From Gammaproteobacteria bacterium (GTDB lineage Bacteria; Pseudomonadota; Gammaproteobacteria; UBA6429; Thiohalophilaceae), in assembly GCA_024639445.1 (NCBI GenBank), contig JAHEIJ010000048.1, forward strand, positions 1 through 11,453: a stretch of 11,453 bases of DNA, written 5' to 3'. Positions 1 to 6,656 of this stretch are shown piece after piece. Each line of letters begins with the position of its first letter. Within the stretch, counting starts at the first letter, position 1. Under the pieces are notes generated by a model. That model was not told where the DNA came from, did no database searches, and saw only the letters and a list, made by a program, of their open reading frames with translations. The translations under genes and the position numbers were made by a program.

Positions 1-776
1 GACATCAGATCCTGGGTATCAAGACAACGAATTCCGCCCAGGTTGTCTATGTTGATACCCCCGGTATTCACTTGCATGGCAAGCGCGCCATGAACCGCTA
101 TATGAACCGTGCCGCCGGCAGTGCCCTGGAAGGTGTGCAGGTGGCGTTGTTTCTGGTCGAGCCTATGCGCTGGACCGAGGAAGATGATCTGGTACTCAAG
201 CGCCTGAAACAAAGCCAGGTGCCGGTTATCCTGGTGGTGAATAAAATCGATACCCTGGAAGACAAGGAAGCCTTGCTACCTTATTTACAGAATGTAGCCG
301 CCAAGTATGAATTTAAACATGTTATTCCCGTATCTGCCCTGAAAGGTACCAGCCTGGATGTACTGGAAAGTAACATTCTTGAATTTCTAGAGGTGTCAGC
401 CCCCTATTTTCCGGAAGACCAGGTTACTGACCGTAGTATTCGGTTCATGGCGGCGGAGATCGTGCGTGAAAAACTCATGCGTCGCCTCGGTCAGGAACTG
501 CCCTATGACCTGACAGTTGAAATTGAACGCTTCAAAGAGCAGAAAGGCATTGTGCATATCCATGCCTTGATCTGGGTAGAGCGGAAAAACCAGAAAGCCA
601 TTATTATTGGTAAAGGCGGGGAGCGGATTAAAGCTGTCGGTGAAGATGCCCGTCACGATATCGAGAAACTGGTTGAGAAAAAAGTGTACCTGGAACTTTG
701 GGTCAAGATTAAGGAAGGCTGGTCGGATGATGAACGTGCCTTGCAAAGTCTCGGTTATCACGACAAATCTGAATAA
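1..776 (+). CDS. era: GTPase Era (5' end outside window)
   Basis: Era is an essential GTPase that binds 16S rRNA near its 3' end and helps mature the 30S subunit. The reading frame is already open at the window edge (first full codon at 3), and 257 residues are visible. Comparison with the 301-residue E. coli protein suggests about 44 residues are missing, including the P-loop. Visible motifs are the G3 DTPG (54-65), the G4 NKID (240-251), a G5-like SAL in VIPVSALKG, and a C-terminal KH domain with the GKGG loop (609-620) followed by the LELWVKIKEGWSDDERAL segment typical of Era. The TTG at 72 lies inside the G domain and is not a start. It is the first gene of the visible era-recO-pdxJ-acpS string, and recO follows after 31 bases. 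Identification is certain; only the 5' end is unseen. Confidence 0.97.
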   Translation, partial: HQILGIKTTNSAQVVYVDTPGIHLHGKRAMNRYMNRAAGSALEGVQVALFLVEPMRWTEEDDLVLKRLKQSQVPVILVVNKIDTLEDKEALLPYLQNVAAKYEFKHVIPVSALKGTSLDVLESNILEFLEVSAPYFPEDQVTDRSIRFMAAEIVREKLMRRLGQELPYDLTVEIERFKEQKGIVHIHALIWVERKNQKAIIIGKGGERIKAVGEDARHDIEKLVEKKVYLELWVKIKEGWSDDERALQSLGYHDKSE

Positions 777-797
777 TTCCGAATTTGAATAATTCCA
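766..797. repeat. 16-bp imperfect tandem duplication at era stop
   Basis: Two adjacent 16-base units (766-781 and 782-797) match at 14 of 16 positions and share the core TGAATAATTCC. The first copy spans the era stop codon, and the second fills most of the spacer to recO. This looks like a local slippage duplication; no function is evident. Confidence 0.75.
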
Positions 798-807
798 TGA
801 CAAGCTC

Positions 808-1536
808 ATGAGTGGCTCCAATCCCAAACGTATCTGTCTGCAGTCAGCTTATGTGCTGCATACCCGGCCATATCGAGATACGAGTCTGTTGGTCGAGATA
901 TTCAGCCATGACTTTGGTCGTGTCGGCCTGGTGGCCCGCGGCGTGCGGAGCAGTAAATCCCGTTATGCCAGTCTGTTGCAACCGTTTACGCCGCTGTTAT
1001 TGTCCTGGAGCGGACAGGGCGAGTTACCTACCCTGAGCGGTGCGGAACCCGCTGGCGTGGCGCCACATTTATCCGGTGAATTGTTGCTCAGTGGCCTTTA
1101 CCTGAATGAATTGTTAATGCGTCTGCTGCAACGGGGCGATGCCCACCCACGATTATTTGAAAGCTACATTACTTCTTTGGCATCACTGGCCGAACAAATC
1201 GAACAAGAGCCGATTCTGCGCCAGTTTGAGCATCGGTTGCTGCAGGAAATGGGCTACGGGCTTATACTCGACCATGATGTGATAAGCGGCGAGAGCATTA
1301 ATCCTGAGGCACGTTATCATTTTTTACCTGATCGCGGTCCCGTATCGTCGACCGGGCAGGACGAAGACGGGATTACTGTTCAAGGACAGACATTACTGGC
1401 TATTATTCAGGATGATTATTCGCAACCGAAGGTTCGGCAGGAAGCCAAGCGGCTGATGCGCGCGGCATTGGCTGCCCATTTGGGTGATCGGCCGTTAAAA
1501 TCACGGGAATTATTTCAGCAACAACGATCCTTATAA
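808..1536 (+). CDS. recO: DNA repair protein RecO
   Basis: RecO acts with RecF and RecR to load RecA on SSB-coated single-stranded DNA and anneals complementary strands in recombinational repair. The 242 residues match the usual length (about 240). The N-terminal OB-fold (roughly residues 8-80) contains the family pattern AYVLHTRPYRDTS, then FGRVGLVARGVR with a basic stretch KSRY. The rest is the helical C-terminal domain (GLYLNELLMRLL, FEHRLLQEMGYG). No zinc-binding cysteine cluster is visible, as in E. coli RecO. ATG 808 is the first ATG after an in-frame stop at 790-792. The ribosome binding site is poor, so translation may depend on coupling to era. It is third in the classical rnc-era-recO-pdxJ-acpS order. 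Confidence 0.95.
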   Translation: MSGSNPKRICLQSAYVLHTRPYRDTSLLVEIFSHDFGRVGLVARGVRSSKSRYASLLQPFTPLLLSWSGQGELPTLSGAEPAGVAPHLSGELLLSGLYLNELLMRLLQRGDAHPRLFESYITSLASLAEQIEQEPILRQFEHRLLQEMGYGLILDHDVISGESINPEARYHFLPDRGPVSSTGQDEDGITVQGQTLLAIIQDDYSQPKVRQEAKRLMRAALAAHLGDRPLKSRELFQQQRSL

Positions 1537-1553
1537 GTAAAGGCAGTCACATC

Positions 1554-2297
1554 ATGGCCCAGTCCGATCCGATTTTGTTAGGTGTCAATATCGATCACGT
1601 TGCCACATTGCGGCAGTCACGGGGTACACGCTATCCCGAACCGATACAGGCCGCACTGGCAGCCGAGCAGGCCGGGGCTGACAGTATCACCCTGCATTTG
1701 CGTGAAGACCGGCGTCATATCCAGGATCGCGATGTGGAAATGTTGATTGAAATTCTGCAGACCCGCATGAACCTCGAAATGGCGGTAACGGATGAAATGC
1801 TGGCTATTGCCGAGCATATTCAACCGGCTGACTGCTGTCTCGTACCAGAACGCCGCGAAGAACTCACCACCGAAGGTGGTCTCGATGTGGCAGGCCAAAA
1901 AGCGCGCATTACGGAAGCTTGCGATCGGCTGGCAAAAGCCGGCGTTAGGGTTTCGCTATTTATCGATGCCGATCCGCAGCAGGTTGCAGCCGCAGCAGAA
2001 TGTGGTGCGCCGGTAATTGAATTGCACACCGGCCATTATGCCGATGCCATCAGCGACGCGGCCCGGCAGCAGGAATTACATCGTATTGTCCAGGCGGTCA
2101 CGCAAGGCCAGGAAGCCGGTTTACAGGTTAATGCCGGGCATGGCTTACACTACCACAATACCCAGGCCATCGCTGCAATCCCTGGTGTGCGTGAACTGAA
2201 TATTGGTCATGCCATTATTGCCCGCAGTATGTTTACCGGTCTGCCGGAAGCGGTGGCGGAGATGAAGCGACTGATGATCGGAGCACGCCAGGGATGA
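1554..2297 (+). CDS. pdxJ: Pyridoxine 5'-phosphate synthase PdxJ
   Basis: PdxJ condenses 3-amino-1-hydroxyacetone phosphate with 1-deoxy-xylulose 5-phosphate to make pyridoxine 5'-phosphate, the last ring-forming step of the DXP-dependent vitamin B6 pathway. The 247-residue TIM barrel carries the family motifs in order: NIDHVATLR (residues 12-20), HLREDRRHI (48-56), NLEMA (73-77), GLDV (109-112), ELHTG (156-160), NAGHGL (193-198) and NIGHAII (216-222). H48, E75 and H196 match the catalytic His, Glu and His of E. coli PdxJ. ATG 1554 follows an AAAGG at 1539-1543. The gene starts 17 bases after recO and ends 4 bases before acpS, so it is clearly in the same operon. Confidence 0.98.
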   Translation: MAQSDPILLGVNIDHVATLRQSRGTRYPEPIQAALAAEQAGADSITLHLREDRRHIQDRDVEMLIEILQTRMNLEMAVTDEMLAIAEHIQPADCCLVPERREELTTEGGLDVAGQKARITEACDRLAKAGVRVSLFIDADPQQVAAAAECGAPVIELHTGHYADAISDAARQQELHRIVQAVTQGQEAGLQVNAGHGLHYHNTQAIAAIPGVRELNIGHAIIARSMFTGLPEAVAEMKRLMIGARQG

Positions 2298-2301
2298 ATC
2301 A

Positions 2302-2682
2302 ATGATCTTTGGTATCGGAACCGACATTGTGCGCGTTGCGCGCATGCAGCAAAGCCTCGAAAAACATGGCGAGCGTTTTGCCAGGCGAATTCTCACCGAG
2401 CATGAACTCATGGGTTATCAACAAGCCAACAAACCCGCGAACTACCTTGCCAAGCGTTTTGCTGCCAAGGAGGCGACCGCTAAAGCGATGGGTACCGGAT
2501 TTCGTAATGGACTGTCATTGAAACATATCAATATCGGTCATGACGAACAGGGCAAGCCATTACTGGAATTTAACGGCAGGGCTGCGGAGTTTATGAATGA
2601 AGAAGGTATCCGCGAAGCACATATCAGCCTGGCCGATGAACAGGAATATGCTGTTGCGTTTGTAACGCTAATTAAAGAATAA
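2302..2682 (+). CDS. acpS: Holo-[acyl-carrier-protein] synthase AcpS
   Basis: AcpS transfers the 4'-phosphopantetheine group from coenzyme A to the serine of apo-acyl carrier protein, activating it for fatty acid synthesis in the cytosol. The 126 residues are the normal size. The Mg-binding signatures are GIGTDIV (D8) and KRFAAKEA (E57), matching the two conserved acidic residues of the family. The C-terminal HISLADEQEYAVAFV strand is also typical. ATG 2302 lies 4 bases after the pdxJ stop, with an AGGGA ribosome binding site at 2290-2294 inside the end of pdxJ, so the two genes are likely translationally coupled. It is the last gene of the conserved operon. The 52 bases after it hold no convincing terminator hairpin. 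Confidence 0.98.
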   Translation: MIFGIGTDIVRVARMQQSLEKHGERFARRILTEHELMGYQQANKPANYLAKRFAAKEATAKAMGTGFRNGLSLKHINIGHDEQGKPLLEFNGRAAEFMNEEGIREAHISLADEQEYAVAFVTLIKE

Positions 2683-2734
2683 AGAACCTGGTGTTTTTTA
2701 GATATCGCAAATATGGATTCAATATAAAACGATT

Positions 2735-3370
2735 ATGATTTCAGATCCAACTCCAGCTCTTCTTCAAACCCTATATTGGATTACCCTGCTGGCTGTAATC
2801 GTTTCATCGACTTCCGGTGTCCTTAAAGCAGGATTCAAACAGTTTGATCTGTTTGGTGTGATTATGATTGCGATAGCGACCGGGCTTGGCGGTGGTTCAT
2901 TACGTGATATGTTGCTGGATCGGGAGGTGTTCTGGATTGAGGATCAGGTATTCTTTATTGCATCGCTTGGTAGTGCCATTGCCATCTTTATTACTGCACG
3001 TCTGATGGTGATCTCACCCCGGTTCTTCTTAATCCCTGATGCCGCTGGGCTGGCGACTTTCGGTATAGCTGGAACACTGGCTTCACTGTTGGTTGGCGCA
3101 CCCTGGCTGGTCGCCAGTTTCATGGGTGTAATGACCGGCACTATGGGTGGGATTTTTCGTGATATCTTGAGCAACGAACCGCCCGTGGTGTTTCAAAGCC
3201 CGCTGTATGCGACAGTATCATGGGTTGGCTCATTGATGTTTATTGGCCTGTTGTATCTTGACCTGGATGTCACATTGGCCGCAACAATTGCCGGATTAAG
3301 TATCTTTTTTGGCCGCCTGCTGGCGCTGCGTTTTAACATCAGCCTGCCAAGGTTTCGCTTCAAGTCTTGA
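2735..3370 (+). CDS. TRIC/UPF0126 family seven-helix membrane protein
   Basis: This is an inner-membrane protein of the UPF0126 family (E. coli YicG/YadS relatives), whose members are prokaryotic homologues of trimeric intracellular cation channels. The 211 residues hold about seven hydrophobic segments near residues 10-30, 38-58, 71-90, 98-120, 124-144, 157-175 and 179-197. The internal duplication of the family is visible: GLGGGSLRD (50-58) and GTMGGIFRD (135-143) each end a helix with a glycine-rich kink and an Arg-Asp pair. ATG 2735 has no good ribosome binding site. A TATAAA at 2723-2728 could be a -10 element, but no -35 is convincing. The gene may be read through from acpS across 52 bases or transcribed alone. 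The physiological ion is unknown for this member. Confidence 0.9.
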   Translation: MISDPTPALLQTLYWITLLAVIVSSTSGVLKAGFKQFDLFGVIMIAIATGLGGGSLRDMLLDREVFWIEDQVFFIASLGSAIAIFITARLMVISPRFFLIPDAAGLATFGIAGTLASLLVGAPWLVASFMGVMTGTMGGIFRDILSNEPPVVFQSPLYATVSWVGSLMFIGLLYLDLDVTLAATIAGLSIFFGRLLALRFNISLPRFRFKS

Positions 3371-3392
3371 GAAGTCTTCTAAACATTAGAAA

Positions 3393-3740
3393 TTATAACC
3401 AGTCTTGTTCTAGTACGGTCTGCCCATCCACGAGTAAGTCATCAATTGCATTGTTAACATCCTGTATTTTATCTGAGACATCGTCTGTTTGTGCTTTGAT
3501 GGCCTCTTCAAGTTCCTTGGCAGCTTTTCGCAACGCCGGCACGCCACAATAGGCCGTTGAGCCATGTAGTTTATGGGTGTGATCCCAGATGGCCTGCTTA
3601 TCACCCTTGGCAAAGGCCTGGTTGAGTTTTTCCTTCTGGCCTGGTAATTCGCTCAATAACATTGTGAACAGCTCTTTCGCCAGTTCCGGGTTGCCACCGG
3701 CTTGTTCGATGGCCTGGGGTATATCCAGTATTTCGAGCAC
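3393..3740 (-). CDS. Stand-alone Hpt phosphotransfer protein
   Basis: This is a 115-residue single-domain histidine phosphotransfer protein. Such proteins relay phosphate between receiver domains in multistep two-component signalling. The phosphorylatable histidine is H56 in HKLHGSTAYCGVPAL (56-70), a version of the Hpt signature closest by eye to the C-terminal Hpt domains of BarA/GacS hybrid kinases. The remainder is predicted helical (LAKELFTMLLSELP; KELEEAIKAQTDD), consistent with a four-helix bundle. There is no kinase, receiver or membrane part. The start is GTG (3738-3740): no in-frame ATG lies nearby upstream, and a GGAGG sits 6 bases before it. It is transcribed alone, divergent from cysM and convergent with the TRIC gene. 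The partner kinase and regulator are not in the window. Confidence 0.9.
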   Translation of the reverse strand: MLEILDIPQAIEQAGGNPELAKELFTMLLSELPGQKEKLNQAFAKGDKQAIWDHTHKLHGSTAYCGVPALRKAAKELEEAIKAQTDDVSDKIQDVNNAIDDLLVDGQTVLEQDWL

Positions 3741-3746
3741 AAATGG

Positions 3747-3751
3747 CCTCC
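3747..3751 (-). promoter_or_regulatory. Ribosome binding site deciding the GTG start of the Hpt gene
   Basis: On the minus strand the sequence GGAGG lies 6 bases before GTG at 3740-3738. It is the strongest Shine-Dalgarno match in the window and fixes the non-ATG start. Confidence 0.8.
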
Positions 3752-3767
3752 GATAATTGTTTTACCA

Positions 3768-3796
3768 AACCTAGGCGAATAACCCTATGACGTCAA
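3768..3796 (-). promoter_or_regulatory. Putative sigma-70 promoter of the Hpt gene
   Basis: On the minus strand a -35 box TTGACG (3796-3791, five of six consensus bases) is separated by exactly 17 bases from a -10 box TAGGTT (3773-3768), which keeps the key T, A and final T. The predicted transcription start near 3761 gives a leader of about 20 bases containing the GGAGG site. Spacing, orientation and position fit; the call is by eye only. Confidence 0.55.
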
Positions 3797-3802
3797 TGTC
3801 AT
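3787..3802. promoter_or_regulatory. Inverted repeat overlapping the -35 box (possible operator)
   Basis: ATGAC (3787-3791) and GTCAT (3798-3802) form an inverted repeat with a 6-base spacer, and TGACGTCA (3788-3795) is itself a perfect 8-base palindrome. The element overlaps the predicted -35 box of the Hpt promoter and lies about 50 bases upstream of cysM, where a regulator could affect both divergent genes. No regulator is identified, and a chance origin is possible. Confidence 0.3.
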
Positions 3803-3849
3803 CCCTTATGGGCGTTTTCTGATTTGGGCGGATCCGATACACTTACTGT

Positions 3850-4740
3850 ATGACTTATCCCACGATAGAAGCCTTTGTTGGTAACACACCGCTGGTACGT
3901 TTACAGCGTCTGCCGGGCGAGACCACTAATATGGTCCTGGTGAAGCTGGAAGGCAATAATCCCGCCGGTTCCGTCAAGGACCGCCCGGCCCACAGCATGA
4001 TTCATCATGCCGAGCTGCGGGGTGATATCAAGCCTGGCGACACTCTGATCGAAGCCACCAGCGGCAATACCGGCATTGCCCTGGCCATGGTGGCGGCTAT
4101 CAAGGGCTACCGCATGGTGTTGATCATGCCCGAGACCATGAGTGTGGAACGTCGCGCCTCGATGCGGGCCTACGGCGCCGAGATTGTCCTGGTCACGGCG
4201 GATGAGGGCATGGAAGGCGCGCGCGATTTGGCCAAGCAGATGGAAGTGGAGGGCAAGGGTCGAGTGTTGGACCAGTTCTCCAACCAGGATAATCCGTTGG
4301 CCCATTATGAGACCACCGGACCGGAAATCTGGCGTGATACCGAGGGCAAAATTAGCCATTTCGTCAGTGCCATGGGCACGACCGGGACCATCATGGGCGT
4401 TTCACGCTACCTGAAAGAACAGAATCCCGCGATCAGCATCGTCGGAGTTCAACCGGCCGAAGGGGCCAAGATCCCGGGGATCCGCCGCTGGCCGGAAGAG
4501 TACTTACCCAGCATTTTTGATGCCTCGCGGGTCGACATGACCCTGGATGTCACCCAAGAGGAAGCAGAGAACGTGACACGTGAGCTGGCTGCGAGGGAAG
4601 GGATCTTCTGCGGTATCTCCTCGGGCGGCGCGGTGGCTGCAGCGCTGACACTGAGTCAAAAGGTGGAAAATGCCGTGATCGTATCCATTATCTGTGACCG
4701 GGGTGATCGTTACCTGTCGACCGATGTCTTTCCTGCCTGA
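3850..4740 (+). CDS. cysM: O-acetylserine sulfhydrylase B (cysteine synthase B)
   Basis: CysM is a PLP enzyme that makes cysteine from O-acetylserine and sulfide. The B isozyme of enterobacteria also accepts thiosulfate, giving S-sulfocysteine. The 296 residues are near the E. coli length (303). Visible features are GNTPLVRLQ (11-19), the PLP lysine K43 in GSVKDR, the substrate loop TSGNTG (70-75), the phosphate-binding GTTGT, and a B-type C-terminal half: GIRRWPEEYLPSIFDAS, REGIFCGISSGGAVA and ICDRGDRYLST. These match E. coli CysM rather than CysK. No Shine-Dalgarno sequence precedes ATG 3850. A weak TACACT (3838-3843) placed 6 bases before the ATG leaves open a leaderless or nearly leaderless message. 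The gene looks more GC-rich than its neighbours (two sampled 60-base lines run 68% and 58% GC against 48% in a line of the phosphoribosyltransferase gene). Confidence 0.96.
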   Translation: MTYPTIEAFVGNTPLVRLQRLPGETTNMVLVKLEGNNPAGSVKDRPAHSMIHHAELRGDIKPGDTLIEATSGNTGIALAMVAAIKGYRMVLIMPETMSVERRASMRAYGAEIVLVTADEGMEGARDLAKQMEVEGKGRVLDQFSNQDNPLAHYETTGPEIWRDTEGKISHFVSAMGTTGTIMGVSRYLKEQNPAISIVGVQPAEGAKIPGIRRWPEEYLPSIFDASRVDMTLDVTQEEAENVTRELAAREGIFCGISSGGAVAAALTLSQKVENAVIVSIICDRGDRYLSTDVFPA

Positions 4741-4838
4741 CCCGCGACAGAATTTACCTGATGAATATTTTTGTTTTCAATACGGAATTCCTGCCACACC
4801 GGCAGACCAACTGAGCGTTATTGACTCCATTATCAGCT

Positions 4839-6167
4839 GTGTCACGTCGTAAGAAAAAACTCCCTGTTGAACCCCAACGGGCGACGGTTGAAAGCCTGAC
4901 CCATGATGGACGTGGTGTGGCCCGTATCGGTGACAAGACGGTGTTTATCGATGGGGCCTTGCCGCAAGAAGAGGTAATGTTTCGCTACACGCGGGTTCGC
5001 AGTAACTATGATGAAGGGGCCGTGCTGGAAGTCCTCCAGGCCTCGCCACATCGTGTGACCCCGGCGTGTGAGTTTTTTGCTGTCTGTGGTGGCTGTAGCC
5101 TGCAGCATCTGGAACCGGCAGAGCAGATCCGTGTCAAGCAATCCATGCTGCAGGAAAACCTCAATCGTATTGGCAAGGTCCAAACTGAAGAAATCCTGCC
5201 TCCACTTACAGGCCCCATCTGGGGCTATCGACAAAAAGCACGGCTGGGTGTGCGTTATGTGCACAAGAAGGAACGGGTGTTGGTGGGGTTTCGCGAAAAG
5301 CACAGTGCCTTCCTGGCCGATATGCATTCCTGCAAGATCCTTAATCCATTGATCGGGGAGCGGCTTGAGGATTTGTCAGTCACGATCCGGCAATTGAGTT
5401 GTTATAAGCAGATCGCGCAGATTGAAGTGGCTATTGGCGATGAAGGTGCTGCATTGATATTCCGCAACCTGGTTGAGCTGAATGATGCGGACAAACAGAT
5501 ATTGACGGAGTTTGGCCAACGCCATGGGTTTCAGATTTATCTACAACCCAAGGGGCCGGACACAGTAGTTTTGTTGTGGCCGGAAACCGCAAGTTTGAGT
5601 TATCGGATTCAGGCTTTTGACCTTACCCTGGCATTTCGTCCCAATGATTTTACCCAGGTCAATACCGCCATCAATCAGGCCATGGTGACACAGGCGCTAG
5701 ACTTACTGGATCCACAACCGACAGATCAGGTGCTGGAGTTATTCTGTGGTCTGGGCAATTTCTCCTTACCGTTAGCGCGCCAGGTTAAACAGGTGGTTGC
5801 GGTGGAAGGAGATGCTGCCCTGATTGAACGGGCGCGTGAGAATTCCGACCGCAATGCAATAAATAATGTTGAATACCATGTCACTAACCTGATGGAAGAT
5901 GTGGCTGGGTTACCTTGGTTACGTAAACGCAGTTATGACAAGATTCTGCTGGATCCACCACGCAGCGGTGCAATCGAGGTGTTAGCGGTGATAGCCAGTC
6001 TTAAGGCCAGTCATATTGTGTACGTCTCCTGTAACCCGGCAACTCTGGCACGCGATGCCGGTGTACTGGTGAATGACTATGGATATAAACTGGTGAAGGC
6101 CGGGGTGATGGACATGTTTCCCCATACCGCCCATGTCGAATCGATAGCCTTATTCATCAAACCATGA
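4839..6167 (+). CDS. rlmD: 23S rRNA (uracil-1939-C5) methyltransferase RlmD
   Basis: RlmD (formerly RumA) uses S-adenosylmethionine to make 5-methyluridine at position 1939 of 23S rRNA. Counting from GTG 4839 (442 residues; E. coli 433), an N-terminal TRAM/OB domain comes first (VESLTHDGRGVARIGDKTVF). The 4Fe-4S cysteines follow: C77, C83 and C86 in CEFFAVCGGC, and C165 in MHSCKIL. The methyltransferase core has FRPNDFTQVN, the SAM loop LELFCGLGNFSL, ILLDPPRSG, the catalytic nucleophile C398 in YVSCNPATL, and the terminal FPHTAHVES with the general-base Glu. The start is uncertain: GTG 4839 gives MSRRKKK, as in basic N termini of the family, while in-frame TTG 4821 would add six residues. Neither has a good ribosome binding site. 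It heads a run of seven closely spaced genes. Confidence 0.95.
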   Translation: MSRRKKKLPVEPQRATVESLTHDGRGVARIGDKTVFIDGALPQEEVMFRYTRVRSNYDEGAVLEVLQASPHRVTPACEFFAVCGGCSLQHLEPAEQIRVKQSMLQENLNRIGKVQTEEILPPLTGPIWGYRQKARLGVRYVHKKERVLVGFREKHSAFLADMHSCKILNPLIGERLEDLSVTIRQLSCYKQIAQIEVAIGDEGAALIFRNLVELNDADKQILTEFGQRHGFQIYLQPKGPDTVVLLWPETASLSYRIQAFDLTLAFRPNDFTQVNTAINQAMVTQALDLLDPQPTDQVLELFCGLGNFSLPLARQVKQVVAVEGDAALIERARENSDRNAINNVEYHVTNLMEDVAGLPWLRKRSYDKILLDPPRSGAIEVLAVIASLKASHIVYVSCNPATLARDAGVLVNDYGYKLVKAGVMDMFPHTAHVESIALFIKP

Positions 6168-6176
6168 GCGACACCG

Positions 6177-6647
6177 ATGGGTATTGAGATTGAACGTAAA
6201 TTCCTTGTCACCAATGACAACTGGCGTGAGGCTGTAAGCGTTGCACTCCCGATCAAACAGGGTTACCTGGTAGGCGGCAAGGAGGCATCTGTTCGGGTAC
6301 GGCTGCAGGGCGATAAGGCGAACCTAAACATTAAAAGTGCCACCCTTGGAGTTCGCCGTCAGGAATTTGAATATGCGATTCCGCTAGAGGAAGCGGAAAT
6401 AATCTTGACCACGCTGTGTCAACGACCGATTATTGAAAAAACCCGTTACCTGGTGTCTTATGCCAATAAGCAATGGGAGATCGATGTGTTTGAGGGGGAG
6501 AATGCCGGTTTGATTGTGGCCGAGATTGAGTTGCATGATGAGGCCGAGCAATTTGATCATCCTCCCTGGTTGGGTGAAGAGGTCTCTGATGATCCCCGCT
6601 ACTATAATAGCTGTTTGAGTCAGCACCCGTATAAGGATTGGGCATAA
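6177..6647 (+). CDS. CYTH-domain triphosphate tunnel metalloenzyme
   Basis: This is a compact single-domain CYTH protein of 156 residues. Small bacterial members such as the Nitrosomonas europaea enzyme hydrolyse inorganic tripolyphosphate; others act on thiamine triphosphate or cyclise ATP, so the substrate here is not certain. The signature EIERKFLV begins at residue 4 (E4, E6, K8). Tunnel-lining charged residues follow in the usual order: QGYL (28-31), R40 and R42 in VRVRL, K53, R61 with E63 and E65, K88 and R90 in EKTRY, D103 in EIDVFEG, and E116 and E118 in AEIEL. The C-terminal YYNSCLSQHPY is typical of the group. ATG 6177 is 9 bases after rlmD. An out-of-frame ATG overlapping the rlmD stop (6164) opens only a 7-codon frame. 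Confidence 0.92.
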   Translation: MGIEIERKFLVTNDNWREAVSVALPIKQGYLVGGKEASVRVRLQGDKANLNIKSATLGVRRQEFEYAIPLEEAEIILTTLCQRPIIEKTRYLVSYANKQWEIDVFEGENAGLIVAEIELHDEAEQFDHPPWLGEEVSDDPRYYNSCLSQHPYKDWA

Positions 6648-6656
6648 GGATAAAGG

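Noticed and set aside
396..827. 143-codon open frame on the minus strand
   Set aside because: It lies antisense to the KH domain of era and runs into recO, with no recognisable domain; it is a by-product of the real coding frame.
2683..2734. Possible glycine riboswitch or terminator before the TRIC/UPF0126 gene
   Set aside because: Glycine riboswitches sometimes precede such genes, but 52 bases is too short, and neither an aptamer nor a stable hairpin is visible despite a T-rich run.
3377..3391. TTCTAA-ACA-TTAGAA inverted repeat between the TRIC and Hpt genes
   Set aside because: The stem is short and AT-rich with a 3-base loop and no T-tract, so it is too weak to call a terminator.
3901..4359. 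152-codon open frame on the minus strand inside cysM
   Set aside because: It is antisense to the conserved catalytic part of cysM, with low-complexity His/Gly composition typical of a shadow frame.
4791..4805. CTGCC-ACACC-GGCAG inverted repeat after cysM
   Set aside because: Only a 5-bp stem and no following T run; it could be chance, and it is not enough to claim a terminator or operator.
4842..5327. 161-codon open frame on the minus strand inside rlmD
   Set aside because: It is antisense to the TRAM and Fe-S region of rlmD and has no ribosome binding site or domain.
6164..6187. Seven-codon frame starting at an ATG overlapping the rlmD stop
   Set aside because: It has no ribosome binding site of its own and no conserved content; it might aid re-initiation at the CYTH start, but nothing in the sequence supports that.
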